In this document: positions 1 through 12,298 of the stretch, piece by piece
How positions within the stretch are numbered: position 1 is the stretch's first letter
Layout of the letters: the number at the start of each line of letters is the position of its first letter
NCBI GenBank assembly: GCA_947044405.1
Contig: CAMRHE010000206.1
Coordinates: 1,798,001 to 1,862,000 of the forward strand
DNA length: 64,000 nucleotides
Source of the DNA: Leptodactylus fallax
Taxonomy: Eukaryota; Chordata; Amphibia; Anura; Leptodactylidae
Reading direction: 5' to 3'
The notes under the pieces: model-generated
The model's database searches: none
Told to the model about the DNA's origin: nothing
Seen by the model: the letters and a program-made list of their open reading frames with translations, nothing else
Position numbers and translations under genes: made by a program

Positions 1-3000
1 CGGCTTCTGCGTGATGCATCTTCCTATCCTCAAATCAATCTCTGGTACCAATTAGATGGGTAATTTGGTACATTTGCTAAAGCATGGCTAAATTCATTGA
101 AAGTGACCCTGATGATAGCTGCCGTGGGAGGCAGTGTGACTATTACACAAGGGAATTACAACTGTCTATAGAATTTATAGATGGTGGCTAGAAGAAGCTT
201 TAATGTTGGGCTGGGCCGGATGGAAAAGATCAGAAAAGTGATTGACTACAGCCAGGGTGGAGTATTCACAACAAGCATCATGGCATAGTGTGATCTTACC
301 TTCAGAGAAGACATCACCTATGAGTCATTGAGGGAGAGTTGTCAAGACTGGCATTTACTATGCCAGTCTTGATCTCCCCATATGTCTATTTTATTAAAGG
401 GCTCATGCCGAATAAATCAGGTCCATGCATCACCTGCCTTCTGTGCACCAGAAGTCTACGCCAACTAGGGCATAAATTACTGTAAAGTAAATCTACTGGC
501 ACATGGGAGGCCATGCCTCTCCCGCTAATCCCTAGCCCTAACCAGCTCACTTTCTGTAAAAGTTTCTTGTGTAATAACAAACTGAATTGCATTCTGGAGA
601 ATCCTTTCATTTAAAGAGGGCCTTTAAGCACTTCCACCAACTCCAGTTTTTAGCATCTTTTAATAGTGATTCCATCACTTATTCTGGAATTTTTTCTCTA
701 GCCCCCACCATTCTTGAGCAATCAATGCTGTTAGTTTTGGTGCCTGGTATACTACTTAGGTTCTGTACTGTCAGCTAGGCAGTGTCAGACAGGAGCAGGC
801 ATGGGGGTGTGATTTTGAGCTCCCTGGCATTATCCAATCATAGAACGACAGTGTCATGGCTCAGAATCACACCCCCCTTATCTGCTCTAGCCCAAGACCA
901 CCCACTTGACAGTGGTGAGTATAATTGGCAGATATCTGGCATTTGTTTTCAGGGGCACTGTCCTTGTGGCACAATTTTTTTGGGGGGTGGGGGTAAGTAT
1001 TGTTTTAAAAACATAACATGTACTGTATTTGGGGGCAAGGTCACACAGTGGATTTCACCATTTACAATGCACAGGGTCAAATCTTGTCAAAATGTGACAA
1101 ATCTGCACGCAACTCACCAGAGTCATCTCGACTCAGTTTATGCCCTGTGTGGATTTATCCAGGTTTTATAGCAGACTATTGAGACTAAATACAATTGTAG
1201 AACTGGAATGTTGCAGAACTTTCCTGTATCCATACTGTCCACTGCAGCAGGTGTACGGTGTACGTATCCGGTATACGCAGGCGGGCGCTCATCTCGCATT
1301 CCATGTGTATACAGAGGAGTCTGAAGAGCTGAATCTGCTCTGTGTACAAACTGAAGGTTAGCAGGAATAATGAGGCCTGAAAGCATTGATCACAGAGCAG
1401 TGTGAGGAGTTTGTCAGATGAAATGCATCTCAAACACACCTCGCAAACGTTTAATACGCCTGTCAGCCCACTGAATAAACACGTCTCCTCCAACCCAGAG
1501 GAATTCATATCCTCTGTATGATACAAGTAACTCTTGCGCTGCCAGAATATGGCACCGACTTACACTATCCTGCTTTTTAGGCAATGGCTTGGAGAGGTTT
1601 TGTTTCATAGTGGCTATGTAAGGGTTAACCTGCAGGTAAAATAATGGATTTGGTTCGAGCTCAACAAATATGCCATCCAGATGGCTGAACATCCTCTATT
1701 TTCTGAAGCCTAAATACCACAAAGCTTTGTCTATGACAGCTTGTGCCCTATTTGTGGCATACAGAATAAAGGCGCCAGCAGGTCCCATTATTCTCCCACT
1801 CCAATCAAAATGTTTCAGAACAAGTATTGTTTTCCCTGCAGTATCTACAATGTTTCAGGCAGACGTGTTTGTCCTGTGTGAAGAGACAATACGGTACTTG
1901 TTTGAGGCATGGATTAGTAGGTAGGAGGCCACTCAGATGTTACGATCACAGACCATCTCCCCATGTGGCCCTGAACATCACACTGACTCTGCCCATTTCC
2001 TAGAAATCTATGGATGCAGACTCGATGATCATGATGGTAGGAGATCTTTGTGGACATTCTTCATTTCATTTACTTAGAGGAGAATCCCTCTGGGCATCTT
2101 TACTCTAAAATGTGCACATTCCAACCATATTGTTCTACATGCAAAATACGCTTCAAAGCCAAGTCTGTTCCAGGTATCCAGCAGATCTGGTGGCAGCACA
2201 GGTTACTATGATACTGGCTCTGGCAAAGGCATACATCAATAACAGACCTAAAGAGGATCTGTCACAATGCACGCTTCATACAGTATTGATGAGACTGGTG
2301 TGTACGTACTTTGTAAATCATTGTCCATATGAATCCAGCTATGACATGACAGCGCAGGAGTCCAATGTATTCACCAGCTAAAACTCTCCTAGCTGAATTG
2401 AGAATCTCAAAAAACTGCCAATTTGTGTCCATTTTTGGCAGATCCTTGTTTTGTTCCCCCTCATCTGAGCATGTGCAGTGAAGAACGAAGAGGGGAAAAA
2501 CGGATTGCAATTCAGACACAAACTGAATACTGAATCTGTTGCTTATCTTTTTGTGTCCACCTTCTATAGACCTCAATGTAAAAAAAAAAAAAAAAAAAAA
2601 AAAATTTAAAAAAGGGGGCTGTTGCTGTCCGTCGTGTAGCCTTATTTTTTGGACGGAGCAAAAGTGCTGAAAGTCCGACTTTTGTCTCCGCCCAAAAGAG
2701 CGGGTACACTGTGGAAATGCTCCAAACGCAAACCTGAGGATGGTTTTAAAAACTCATTAAAATCAATTAGTTCTTTAAACGATCCGTTATAAATAGTTTT
2801 TAGATCTTTTGACAGATCATAGAAACTGATTAGGTGCGGGGACACCAATGGAGATGTGAGCTCAGCCTTAGTACTATAGCAGACTGACAATGTGACCTCC
2901 AAAGAACACAGACCATGGCTGACAGGAGACCAAGTGGCGCAGTACTATCCTACCACTGCTGTAACGTCACTCCACAAATGCCAGCCCTCTGCCAGTCAGA

Positions 3001-3014
3001 CATTGGCAGCACCT
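1..3014. other. Intergenic DNA, no supported gene
   Basis: I see no coding exon with convincing family similarity here. The open frames on both strands are short and overlap each other. Visible structure includes a short hairpin with 12-nt arms at 342-353 and 361-372, a palindromic patch around 795-880 whose ends read GGGTGTGATTTTGAGC and its near-complement, a poly(A) run at 2581-2603, and a fragment at about 2630-2700 that resembles the interior of the TTCACACTAGCG-type MITEs found elsewhere in the window. Nothing marks a promoter or a transcript. Confidence 0.5.
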
Positions 3015-3018
3015 TTAA

Positions 3019-4224
3019 CCCCTTAATGACCGGGCCATTTTTCGTTTTTCCCTCCCCACATTCCAAGAGCCATAACTTTTTCATTTTTCAGTTCACAGAG
3101 TCACATGATGGCTTATTGTTTGCGAAACAAATTGTACTTCATAATGTCACTATTCAATATGCTGTGCAATGTACTGGGAAGCTGGTAAAAAATTCAGAAT
3201 GTGGTGCAATTGGAGAAAAACTGCATTTGCGCCAAATTCATATGGGTTTAAACAGCATTCACTGTGTGGTAAAAATGACATGGTACCTGTATTCTGCAGG
3301 TCAGTACGAACACGGCGATACCAAATTTATATAGTATTTGTAATGTTTTGATACCTTTTAAAAAATTGAAAACTTTGCTAAATAGAAAAAAAAATTTTGC
3401 GTCACCATATTGTGTCACCTGTAACTTTTTCATATTTACATTTATGGAGCTGGGTATAGCGTCTTTTTATGCGGGACAACATGAAGTTTTTATTGATAAC
3501 ATTTGGGGACAGATCTGATGGTTTGATCACTTTTTATTCAATTTTTTATAAGAGACAAAGTGTTGAAAAAAACGCTATTTGGCCATTTTGATTTTTTTTT
3601 CCCCGCTACGCCGTTCACCGTATGGGATAAATATTTTAATATTTTAATAGTTCGGGCATTTTGGAGCGCAGGGATACCTAAAGTGTTTATGCTTACTTTT
3701 GTTTATTTACTTTTATATCTGATCTAGGGAAAGGGGGGTGATTTGAACTTGTGTTTTTTTTATTTTTTTCATACTTTAAATTTTTTATTTTTTTTTTATA
3801 CTTTTACTTGTATCATCAGACTCCCTAGGGACCTTGAAACCTAGGGAGTCTGATTGATCATACTATCCACTGCGATACTACTGTATCGCAGTGACTAGCA
3901 AAATGCCTTCACTGCTATTAGACGCTGCCTCTGGCATTGCGTAATAGCTCTAATGTAATGACAGGCCTGGGAGCTTTCAATAGGCTCCCGGCTGTCATGG
4001 CAACCAAGCGCCGCCCTCCAATGACGTTCTAGAGGGCGGCGATCAGGTAAAAATGGCGGCGCCCGTGGCGGCTGCGCAATTTAGACGCCGCGGTCCCGTT
4101 TGACCATGACATCTAAAGGGTTAAGAGCCGCGATCGGTGTATGGAGAGCGCTTAGCTCCTGAGCGTTCTCCATACATCGTCATGCGACTCAGGACGTATT
4201 ATTACGCCCTGGGTCGTTAAGGGG
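3019..4224. mobile_element. piggyBac-type non-autonomous transposon, about 1.2 kb
   Basis: The element begins CCCCTTAATGACC and ends with the near-complement GGTCGTTAAGGGG. It is flanked on both sides by TTAA (3015-3018 and 4225-4228). A TTAA duplication with a C-run terminus is the signature of piggyBac-like elements, so the class is inferred from termini. No transposase frame is present, so it is non-autonomous. Internally there are two hairpins: one around 3818-3855 with arms containing CTCCCTAGG, and one around 4137-4180 with arms containing TGGAGAGCG. A diverged relative lies at 59362-61654, interrupted by a Tc1 element, which confirms a repeat family and not a single palindrome. Confidence 0.75.
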
Positions 4225-4240
4225 TTAAATTAACTTATTT

Positions 4241-4555
4241 ACAGTGGTTCAGTGGATAGCACTGTTGTATTGTAGCACAGGAGTCATGGGTTCGAATCTG
4301 ACCAAGGACAACATCTACATGTAGTTTGTATATTCTCCCCATGTTGGCATGGCTTTCCTCTGGACACTTTGGCTTTCTTCCACATGGCAAAAATATACGG
4401 ATAGGTAAATTGGCTCCCATTAACCAATTTACCCTTGTGGGTGTTGGGGATGAGCGCCTGTATGGCGGCCACCAACTTCCTTCCACAATATTATGCATTT
4501 TAAAACTGCTGCCTATAGTTGTTAATACTAGTTCTCCTGGTTCAGGAGCAGACTT
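4241..4555 (+). repeat. tRNA-derived SINE-like repeat
   Basis: The 5' part resembles a tRNA: an A-box-like GTGGTTCAGTGG at 4243-4254 and a near-canonical B box GGTTCGAATCT at 4289-4299, about 35 bp apart. These are the internal promoter elements of RNA polymerase III. The following body (TTTGTATATTCTCCCC and onward) matches a widespread fish and amphibian repeat of this layout as I remember it. I do not call a functional tRNA because the sequence does not close into a full cloverleaf. It abuts the 3019-4224 transposon. The 3' boundary is approximate. Confidence 0.55.
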
Positions 4556-4642
4556 TTAGGATTACCATGACACTCATACAGGCAAGCAGTAGGCAAGAGC
4601 AGAGTTGGAGCTGGGCCAAAAGTTAAGGGGCTATCCCTTTAA

Positions 4643-5221
4643 AAGGTTTTTCCAGGCTGAAAATATTAATGACCTAGTCTAAAACTAGGTTACTAATATC
4701 AGATGTGTGTTGTTGGTCTGATAGGCCCATTGGTTAGCTCTGCTTCCTGCTCCATTTTCTGTGCATGTGCTGCTGAGAACAGCTGATCGATCGAGGTACC
4801 AGGTGTTGGATCCTTGCTGATCTGATATTGAAGACCCATTCTTAGGATAGATCATCAATATTTAAAACCCCTTCATAACAAAGTATCCCCTATCCTCTGA
4901 ATAAGGATTGGTGGGGCTCCCACTAGTTGGATTGCAAGAATGGGGGTCCTGGATCCCCCATTTCAATAAGTATATGCACTACTGCTCTACTCACTATCGG
5001 TGTATGTTACATAGACAGCAGAGTACAGCGCTGAGCCTTCTTTGGCAGTCCCATAACACTGTGAAGGGAGTGGTAGCACATACAGTATGTCTGACTGCTA
5101 TAGTAAAAAAAAAATAATTGATTTGGGATCCCTGCTCTTGTTATTGGTAGGGGTCCCAGCAGTTAGGCCCCTTTTAATATAGCAATTATTTAGATAATTT
5201 CTTATCAAAATACCCCTTTAA
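4643..5221. repeat. Cluster of two palindromic MITEs
   Basis: Two adjoining short elements. The first (about 4643-4874) begins AAGGTTTTTCCAGGC after a TTAA and has arms that mirror each other around AATATTAATGACC and GATAGATCATCAATATT. The second (about 4868-5221) carries mirrored pieces reading AAGTATCCCCTATCC and AAATACCCCTTTAAG, with GGGGTCCCAGCAGTTAGG near its right end. Both patterns recur in diverged form elsewhere in the window (about 12390-12640 and 36601-36735). There is no coding content. Confidence 0.5.
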
Positions 5222-8200
5222 GCTTGCTCCACCCAGCCATGTACTTGGGCACCTGGGCTAGTGCTATATGGCTGGTTGGTGCCTCCCTGTGACCCAGGAC
5301 ACATGCCCTGCCAGCCGCCTCCTCTGGCTATGGTACCGGAGGACAAGAGACTATTGATACATACCTGCATAACAATAGTGATGTTTATGTCTGGAAAAAC
5401 TCCTATGGACAATGTAATGGCTGCCACTAGTCTTTGTCAGCTTTAGAAATTCAGTACCTGTTAAACCAAGATAATTTTGAAACCTTCCTGTAGATACAAG
5501 CACAAATGTATGAAAGGGTTACTAGCAGCTGAGTACAATAGTACGATAATACTCCGGCTGGCCTAGTCCAAGGACATCATAATTGTAGGAATGCTGAACG
5601 GCAAAGTTGAATTAATAGAAGTAGCAGCGTGGGAAGGAAAGAGGTTATCGAGAGTGGAACGTTGCAGAACCGGATTTATTCGGTAATACCGGCAGATAAA
5701 CCTGAGCCGTGTATAATATGCCAATTCAGCTGCATTCCCCTGGATCCACCTCTCTGGAGTCAGCCCAACAGGGACGACAACGCGAGCGGCTGTAGATAGC
5801 TATCTTGGCATATCATATCCTGCATTTACATCTCCTCTAATCCTTTCAGCTGCCAGGCTTGCATGTTTTGAATATATCCGTGCAGTTTTAATGTGAAACA
5901 TAAATCTCTTTCTGTTTGATGTGTTTTACGCTTTCACCAGCGAGTATCCCATGACTGAAGTCGGGTCTTTCTTCCCGGTCACTAATAAGCTGCAGGATAG
6001 CGGAGGGCATAGACAAGGTTTGCATTAATTCGGGGCACATAGGCACCTGGGTCATTATCATTGCCTGGTTTTACGCTGCAGACAAAACAGTTAAGTGCTG
6101 AGTGCGCCGGGTAATGTGTGCTGCAGTATAAAGCAGTAATGAGAATATTCTTACCTTGCGTCTTATTCCATCACACAGAATATACTTGAGATTACGGCTT
6201 TTCCTACCAATCACATTACAGATTGTAGGATTTAGGAGAGCTCCAGAGCAGATGTCTGTGTCTAATACATCTATCTTCCATCTGGTTCAGACACGTCTGC
6301 GGCACACTACACCTATGTCTCCGCTCTGCACTCATTACCTGTCAGTAGTATTTACTCTGCTGCTTTCATCCCTGTACGGTATCCGCACTAGAACTTCATT
6401 TCTTCCTTCTTCAGCACTGCGAAGTCTCCAGAGGCGGCTGTCTGTTGATGTGTTTGTAAGTCCATTAAGTGCGGATCTTTCACCATAGTGACCCATCAAT
6501 GTACAAGACTGAATAAACCTTTTCAAACATAGAAGATATCAGTATATAGTCGAGATAAACGTGAGTTCATGATGTTTTTCCATTGCAGGCAGTAGTAGGC
6601 TTTACGTTGGAAAACAAGTCCACAGCAGAGAGAGAGAGAATGCAGTGCTGTAGAAATGTCTATTACAGTGATAGAAGAGGCTCGGACCTACGGCTTATTC
6701 ATTGTGATCTTTCGCTCGCAGTTTACTGCTTATTGTCGGGCTGCACCTGATAATGTGACATAATGGTAAGTATCAGTAAATATCAGTAATTGGAGGATGA
6801 GTATCTCTGTTTAGTACCATCTGTCCTTGATATGATATCACCTGGTTTTGGCTTCAAAAACTGCATCAGAAAACCTAAACTGGAAACACAACCTTAGGAT
6901 AAGACCACACGCTGCAAGTTCTGCTGCGAATTTCAATCTTTGCAATGCAAAAGTTGAAACCCAAGCTAGAAAAACTGCTTGCAAAACGCGCAGCGCCAAG
7001 TAGCATCAGATGAATCGACTGTAGGATATCCGCCACACACTCTAGTGTGTTAGTGACCAACTGCATTTGACTGCATATGGCTTGGCCTCACGTGGTCTTG
7101 CCACTTTAGCAAGATAAGGTGCAGTTCGGCAACTAGAGGTAAATCGTGGGCATTAGCGGCGGCTCAGGTCAGTGTCAGATGGGCACATTCAGTGATATAT
7201 AGGGCATGTATGTTGGCTGTATGTATTGGACTGAACACTGTCTGGGGACCCAACATCATAGTCATGCTGCCTCATTCTGTAATCCTGCACTAGGAGACCA
7301 GGTCTCCAAACATTGTCCAGAAAATACAGCTGACATATAGTCCCATAGGGTGACAGCACACTTAGTGACTGTTTTGTGGCAACCACTAGCATCTAAATCC
7401 TCAGTCACCTGCAGTGAGCCAACAGCAGCATAATTCAGGGGAGTAATACCCCCAACATTGTCTGGCCATTGGCCCACTAATCCATGACAATAGTGTAATA
7501 GCACCCTAATATAAAGTTATTCAATAAGATACAAGTCAGAGATGATCACACAGGTGTCCTGCATCACCTCTTAGAGCTCTGTATCTGCACTGTAGCGAGC
7601 CATACTCCTGTGAGATCATCTCATGACCCAGACGGTTTTTAACCCCTAAATGTAAAGAATTAAAAGGGGTTATCCCATCTTATATCACAATTCTCAGGAA
7701 GATGGACCTGGATTTCATCTGCAATGGTTGAAAAACGCAGAGGAAGACACAGTAATAATTGACATGCTGCGTGTTCCAAACCTACAGCACAAGACACTTA
7801 GCACTGGGGGTTTATTTCGCCAGTCCCATCCATTACACTGCTATTGTACTTCACTTCACTGGCCTTAAGATGTTACACTGATAGTCTCTCCTGAGGATAG
7901 GTCTTCAGTGTATCAGCAAGGACCCCACAGTAGGGATTACTAGAACACTGCACTGTATCTAGCACAATATTCATACTGGCCCTGCAAGTCAGTCTTGTTC
8001 GGCACCAGTTACTGGGCTTAGTACCAGGTACGGTCACACTCACATGGACATTTCTGTGCCATCTACATAACATTTCAGTATGCAATAAGCTTTATTTGCT
8101 GAACCTGTAGGGTGCTATTGTAACATCTCACTTGAGTATAACAACTTACCTGAAGTAGAATCTCTGGGTCAGCCTGAATCTGCAAGCATGTCGCCCTCCT

Positions 8201-8449
8201 ACTCTGTGCTATCCTGCCAGGGTAGTCTGGAAAGGCATAATACAGTACTAGTACACAATTCATACACGTGGCCATCCTATTATGACTCTGTACAGTATGG
8301 AGTCTTGTATACGAGCCCCTTACGCTACATGGAGGATGACAAACAAAGTGCTGAAAGTAATTTCCTGTAGATATAAATCAACACTTGACTTTGTGATCCG
8401 CAGTGGCCGGGGATGCCGTCTGTCCATGTACTCAATGCACACACAAAGC
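5222..8449. other. Intergenic DNA downstream of tspan4, no supported gene
   Basis: No exon with recognisable protein similarity was found on either strand. The stretch at about 5640-6600 is more complex in base composition than its surroundings and shows no repeat I recognise. Around 6890-7030 there is a fragment of the family beginning TAAGACCACACGCTGC, and around 7660-7690 a MITE end reading AAAAGGGGTTATCCC. In human the neighbour across the 3' end of TSPAN4 is CHID1, arranged tail to tail. I looked on the + strand for the CHID1 C-terminal motif and did not see it. Confidence 0.45.
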
Positions 8450-10269
8450 GTCTGATAAACATTTTTATTAGAACAAATTTTCACTATACTTCTTGCATAA
8501 ATTATGTATATAAGTATATACACTGAAAATAGGGAAACATAGTGAGAAACTCTGCAGGGATCTTACCAGGAAGCAGCCATCATTGAACTCACAATGTGGA
8601 TTAAAGGAATGATGTCCAATGTAAGCCTTACTCCTCATAAAAGGAGCGGTGATCTACTGTCTTGCTCGCAGGATGAGGCCGGGTTGTGCTGGGATAGAAA
8701 CTGAACCATAAGTGCTTTAGTATAAATGGAAACACTGAGAGGGAAGGGGAGATCTCAGGAGCTGCCTTTACGTGTTTGGATAGTGCTGTCTGGTGTCACT
8801 TCGCGGTGTCCTACTGGGAGAGGTGACATGAAGTGTGAAGGCTCTGCTATAGGTACAGAGCAGTGCTCGGCTGGCAGACACTTCGGAGGAGTCTCAGCAA
8901 CAAAATGCATAGTCTTTCACTGATTCCTGTAACCATCTTTATCCTCATGTCTCTTTTTTTTTTTATGCTAAACATTGCTTCTATATACACGTGTAAATCT
9001 GGCAGCCTCCCAGGGTGCTGACATCTTATCGACTTCCTATAAAGATGCCAACACTGGCCAAAAATGCCTTCTCTAGTTCTTAAAGTGTATAATTGCTTGT
9101 TGCAGCCTATAACATAGGTGGATAGATTAAGAAGGGGAAGAAAAACAGTGAGAAAAAAAAAATAATATAAAAGGTTAAAGGAGGCGATAAGGATGTAGAG
9201 GAGTTTAGCAGAAGATGGTACGGTCCAGCCAACTGGCCCCACAGCAATGTCTTTTAGTTGCCCATGTGGTGTCCTCAATGTAAATTTCCACACACTGTAC
9301 TGCATAGTACAGCTGTGAATGGAGCTGGAGCGGCCGCTTGTCAAGACAAACCTAAGCCAAATTTTAAGTACTATCCATTAACACACAGGAAAAATACCGC
9401 TATACACTGCACTGTCCACCTGGCCAGTAAGCATGTACACAATATGGCGATAAGCTTATAAAGGACAATATTCTGAAAAACTCAAAGCAGTGGTAGACTC
9501 CATATATACTATAGTTTACCGAATACAGAGGAGCATTCTGGGAATTGCAACCTAAATTTTTTTTTTTTCACTAAATGCATGGATAGCTATGTGGCAGTGA
9601 CTTACAGTTAGTTACTTGGCATCTTATAAACCACCAGAAAATATTCACATTCCTATATTATCAGGTTGTTGGCTTTTTCGGGCACATTTTTGTAAAACTA
9701 AAAAAAAGTCTTCCCCAATCTTAGTATATGTAGGCTGCATATAGCTGTATATGGTAACATACTGGAACCTTCTGAATGTAGACACATAGTCAGTGTACTC
9801 CAGTAATATGGCAGGTAGAAGTTTTGGCTTTTGCGATGTATGCTTATATAACTCAACCAGACGGAAAGCACGACAGGCAGTAGAGTTCTTGTGTAACACA
9901 GTATTGGTTGGAGAGAACAGGTAAAGATGTGCTTCCATTCATCATGTGGTGAACAGTATAAAACCCACTGCTCCCCCCCAAAAAAGCACAGAGGACCCTC
10001 TCCCGAGTCTTGGCTTCCACAGATCATGTGGCACTTTTCTGCCTCCACAATCGGGCTCTGTATTGTAGAGTTGTCCACTTCCCACCCGCTGTCTGTCCTC
10101 CATACCTGGAGAAAGATGTTTCAGAGGGCTCTTGTGCTTTTCGAGGCTGCCGGTGGTGGTTTCAAAAAGGAGGAAGAACAGAACTAAGGAAGATCTGCTT
10201 TGAAAACCACATAGGTTCCTCCCAGGTACATCTCAGTAAAGAGAGCAGGGAGTTGACGGGTTGGATGTC
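8450..10269 (-). other. tspan4: Probable 3' untranslated region of tspan4
   Basis: The segment lies between the TGA stop of the last coding exon and the predicted poly(A) site. It has no recognisable transposon termini and no long open frame, as expected for an untranslated region. A T-run at about 8947-8962 (A-run in the transcript) and a GC-rich GGCCGC patch near 9330 are the only local peculiarities. The extent depends wholly on the predicted poly(A) site; a shorter UTR or an intron inside it is possible. Confidence 0.4.
8464..8469 (-). promoter_or_regulatory. tspan4: Poly(A) signal AATAAA, likely for tspan4
   Basis: On the minus strand the hexamer AATAAA lies about 1.8 kb beyond the tspan4 stop codon. 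It is followed 15-30 nt further on by a GT-rich stretch (CTTTGTGTGTGC, about 8447-8436), the usual downstream element, which would place cleavage near 8450. I saw no other canonical hexamer on this strand between the stop and this point. Use of the site is inferred, because the sequence alone cannot show where transcripts end. Confidence 0.5.
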
Positions 10270-10338
10270 TCAGGCGTAGTATGTGTCAGTTTTTGCCATC
10301 TGGCAGTACATTGTCATGGCAAATGTAAGTCCAAGGAT
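10270..10338 (-). CDS. tspan4: tspan4 last coding exon (end of TM4 and C-terminal tail)
   Basis: The exon encodes 22 residues, ILGLTFAMTMYCQ followed by MAKTDTYYA, and then TGA. It supplies the end of the fourth membrane segment and the short cytoplasmic tail typical of tetraspanin-4 and -9. The cysteine in MYCQ at the membrane edge fits a juxtamembrane palmitoylation site of the family. The acceptor reads TTCTATAG before ATC, in phase 0 with the preceding exon. The human tail, as I recall it, ends DTYCA; here the penultimate residue is tyrosine, so a second tail cysteine is absent. The match over ILGLTFAMTMYCQ makes the assignment strong although the exon is small. Confidence 0.93.
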   Translation of the reverse strand: MLGLTFAMTMYCQMAKTDTYYA

Positions 10339-12214
10339 CTATAGAAGCAAAGAGAATTTCAGTGCCATTGAAATCAGAGCGCATCATTCATTTACAGTTC
10401 GTAGCCACAAAAAAAGTACACAACTGGTATGACAGTCACCACCAACATTACAAAGAGTTTAAGGGGCTTTTCTGGGCCTAGGATTCTGATGGCCTATTCT
10501 ATGAATCAGACTTGCGTCAAACTACGATTTATCTGTTTTAAGAGGCAAAAGTATGAACACTTTACAGACCTGTGAGGTCATATTCATGAGTCATATCACC
10601 TGTTTGCAGCTCAGTCCCATTCAAATGAATGGGACCAAGGTGCAATACCAAGCATAGCGAATATAAAACAAATAATGCAGTAAAGAGACTCAGTTCTATA
10701 GCCAAGCCAGTCATCTTCTCTGTATATAAACCAGCAATGATACAGGAACTAACTTGGCTATTCAACTGTACCTGACAGTCAGCCATTTATCATGTCATAT
10801 AATCCAGTTTTGGAGCCCACCAGGAATGAAGGTGCTGTGAATGTGAGACCTAGCAATTGGGTCTTTGTACTTCCCCGGACCACCCCCATGTACTGTTGTC
10901 TGAAAAGTGTTGAGGAGCTCTGATAAATGAATCGGTCTAGCACATCTCTGAAGCTTCCACTTTAGCTAACATATACGTATATTTTGGAAAAGGTGTCCAC
11001 TGGCTTTTGAAATACGGCGTGAAGTTCCACCATTTTCTGGACTGAAACTACAGTATATGACATTTTAAGATGGCCGCTGGCCTCACCCTCTCCTGATAAA
11101 ACGCCACACTTTTTGTGGCAAGAGAATTGAAAGCTTGCACATCATAGAGCAAACACAGTGAACACCATAATTTGCAACATTTTAACACTGGATATTGAAT
11201 AATACATTTCCTTTCCCATAGATTTTAATGTGTTTAAAGCATACCTCCAGTTATAAATACAAAGTACATGTGAATATAAGAAACTTTGTAATGTATCTTA
11301 TTAAAAAGATCTGTTTCCTTCTCCACTTATTAAGCTGTTCTCCTTCTCCTCGCTCAGATTGTTTGTTTATATCTGTCTCTGTATCCAGCCTTACACACAC
11401 AACACTATGGAGGAGGAAGGAGGAGGACGGAGGAGGCTGCTGCAGGCTGGGTAATTGATTTATTGCCTCATTCTGAAACTCTTATCTAGAAGATATAGTA
11501 GTATTAAAAGAGCTCTGCCTCACTCACAGTGTAGCAGCAGCAGTTATTTGTGAGTGATTTCCAACAGCCTTCTACTCCCCCTCCCCTCTCCATAGACTTG
11601 TATATAGAAAGTATCTCTGCCTGAAAAATGGAATAGGAAACATATGTTGTACCTTTATGCCTTGGTAAGATATATTACAAAGTTTCTCATATCTATGCTT
11701 CATACTTTTGTTTATAACTGGAGTCACTATAGTGATAAATCTGCTTTGTTGCATCAAACCTTACCAAGCTCTTACTGCCCTGACATCCTGTCTCTCTATA
11801 TATGTTACCTGAATGCAACCATCATATCTCTGAGCGTAAGTGACATTACTGACAATTGCATATTGTGGGCCGACAGTATTGTAAGTGTGCATGATATGCA
11901 ATATTTGCTTATGTTTTATCGCTATAGGACCAGGTTATCAAACTACATCCTAGAATCTTATTTTTCATGAATAGCTGGCTTACTTGATAAATAATACACC
12001 GTTCTGCCTTCATATTCACTTTGATTCCCTTCTCATGTACCGTGGAGGTCATATCCTTCATACCACATATCTAGGTCTGTAGTTAACCTTGTCTTTAGAG
12101 AATACACGGCCATTAGAAATATGTCATTGCTATAATGGACTTCAGTTGCACCGTCTTATTAGAGTCACTACAGCTAAAGTGCCAAGACGTTGCTCTCTTG
12201 TGTCCGCCACTGAC
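10339..12214 (-). other. tspan4: tspan4 intron (1.9 kb) with a palindromic MITE
   Basis: The intron begins GTCAGTGG at its 5' end and closes with TTCTATAG. Most of it shows no recognisable feature except the inverted-repeat element at about 11238-11730, which is listed separately. I see no other coding potential. Confidence 0.7.
11238..11730. repeat. Inverted-repeat MITE, copy 1 of a family also at 53590
   Basis: The left arm, following TTAA at 11234-11237, contains ATAAGAAACTTTGTAATGTAT, and the right arm contains its near-complement around ATATATTACAAAGTTTCTCAT. The interior is C/T-rich on this strand with purine patches (GGAGGAGGAAGG-like). A second copy at 53590-53940 shares the same arms and a similar interior, so this is a dispersed family. 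No protein is encoded. The right border is degenerate and approximate. Confidence 0.65.
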
Positions 12215-12298
12215 CTGTACAAGAGCAGTGCAGAGTCCAAAGATACCGACCGCCAGAAGATTCTCATGTAGCCAGATCTTCACTGTTTCATAGCAAGG
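12215..12298 (-). CDS. tspan4: tspan4 exon: end of large loop and start of TM4
   Basis: The exon encodes 28 residues beginning PCYETVKIWLHENLL and ending GIFGLCTALVQ. The cysteine in PCYE is the last of the six conserved large-loop cysteines and would pair in the loop's disulphide set; the following helix leads into the fourth membrane segment. It corresponds almost residue for residue to human TSPAN4 as I remember it. The acceptor is TTATTTCAG and the donor GTCAGT, both phase 0. At 84 nt it is too short and internal to appear as a conventional open reading frame; it was found by its Cys-Tyr-Glu signature. Confidence 0.95.

Noticed and set aside
80..380. Possible fragment of a retroviral envelope end
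   Set aside because: A short hydrophobic frame near 90-165 and a hairpin at 342-372 were suggestive, but there is a stop just upstream, no LTR, no polypurine tract and no other viral gene, so the evidence is too weak to annotate.
4243..4320. A functional tRNA gene
   Set aside because: A- and B-box-like motifs are present but the arms do not pair into a cloverleaf and the sequence continues as a dispersed repeat.
5640..8449. CHID1, the expected convergent neighbour
   Set aside because: The C-terminal motif expected from the human gene was not seen on the + strand in this interval; the neighbour may lie further left or the order may differ.
8847..9344. 165-codon minus-strand open frame
   Set aside because: It lies in the probable 3'UTR of tspan4, contains low-complexity poly-phenylalanine from a T-rich run and has no family similarity.
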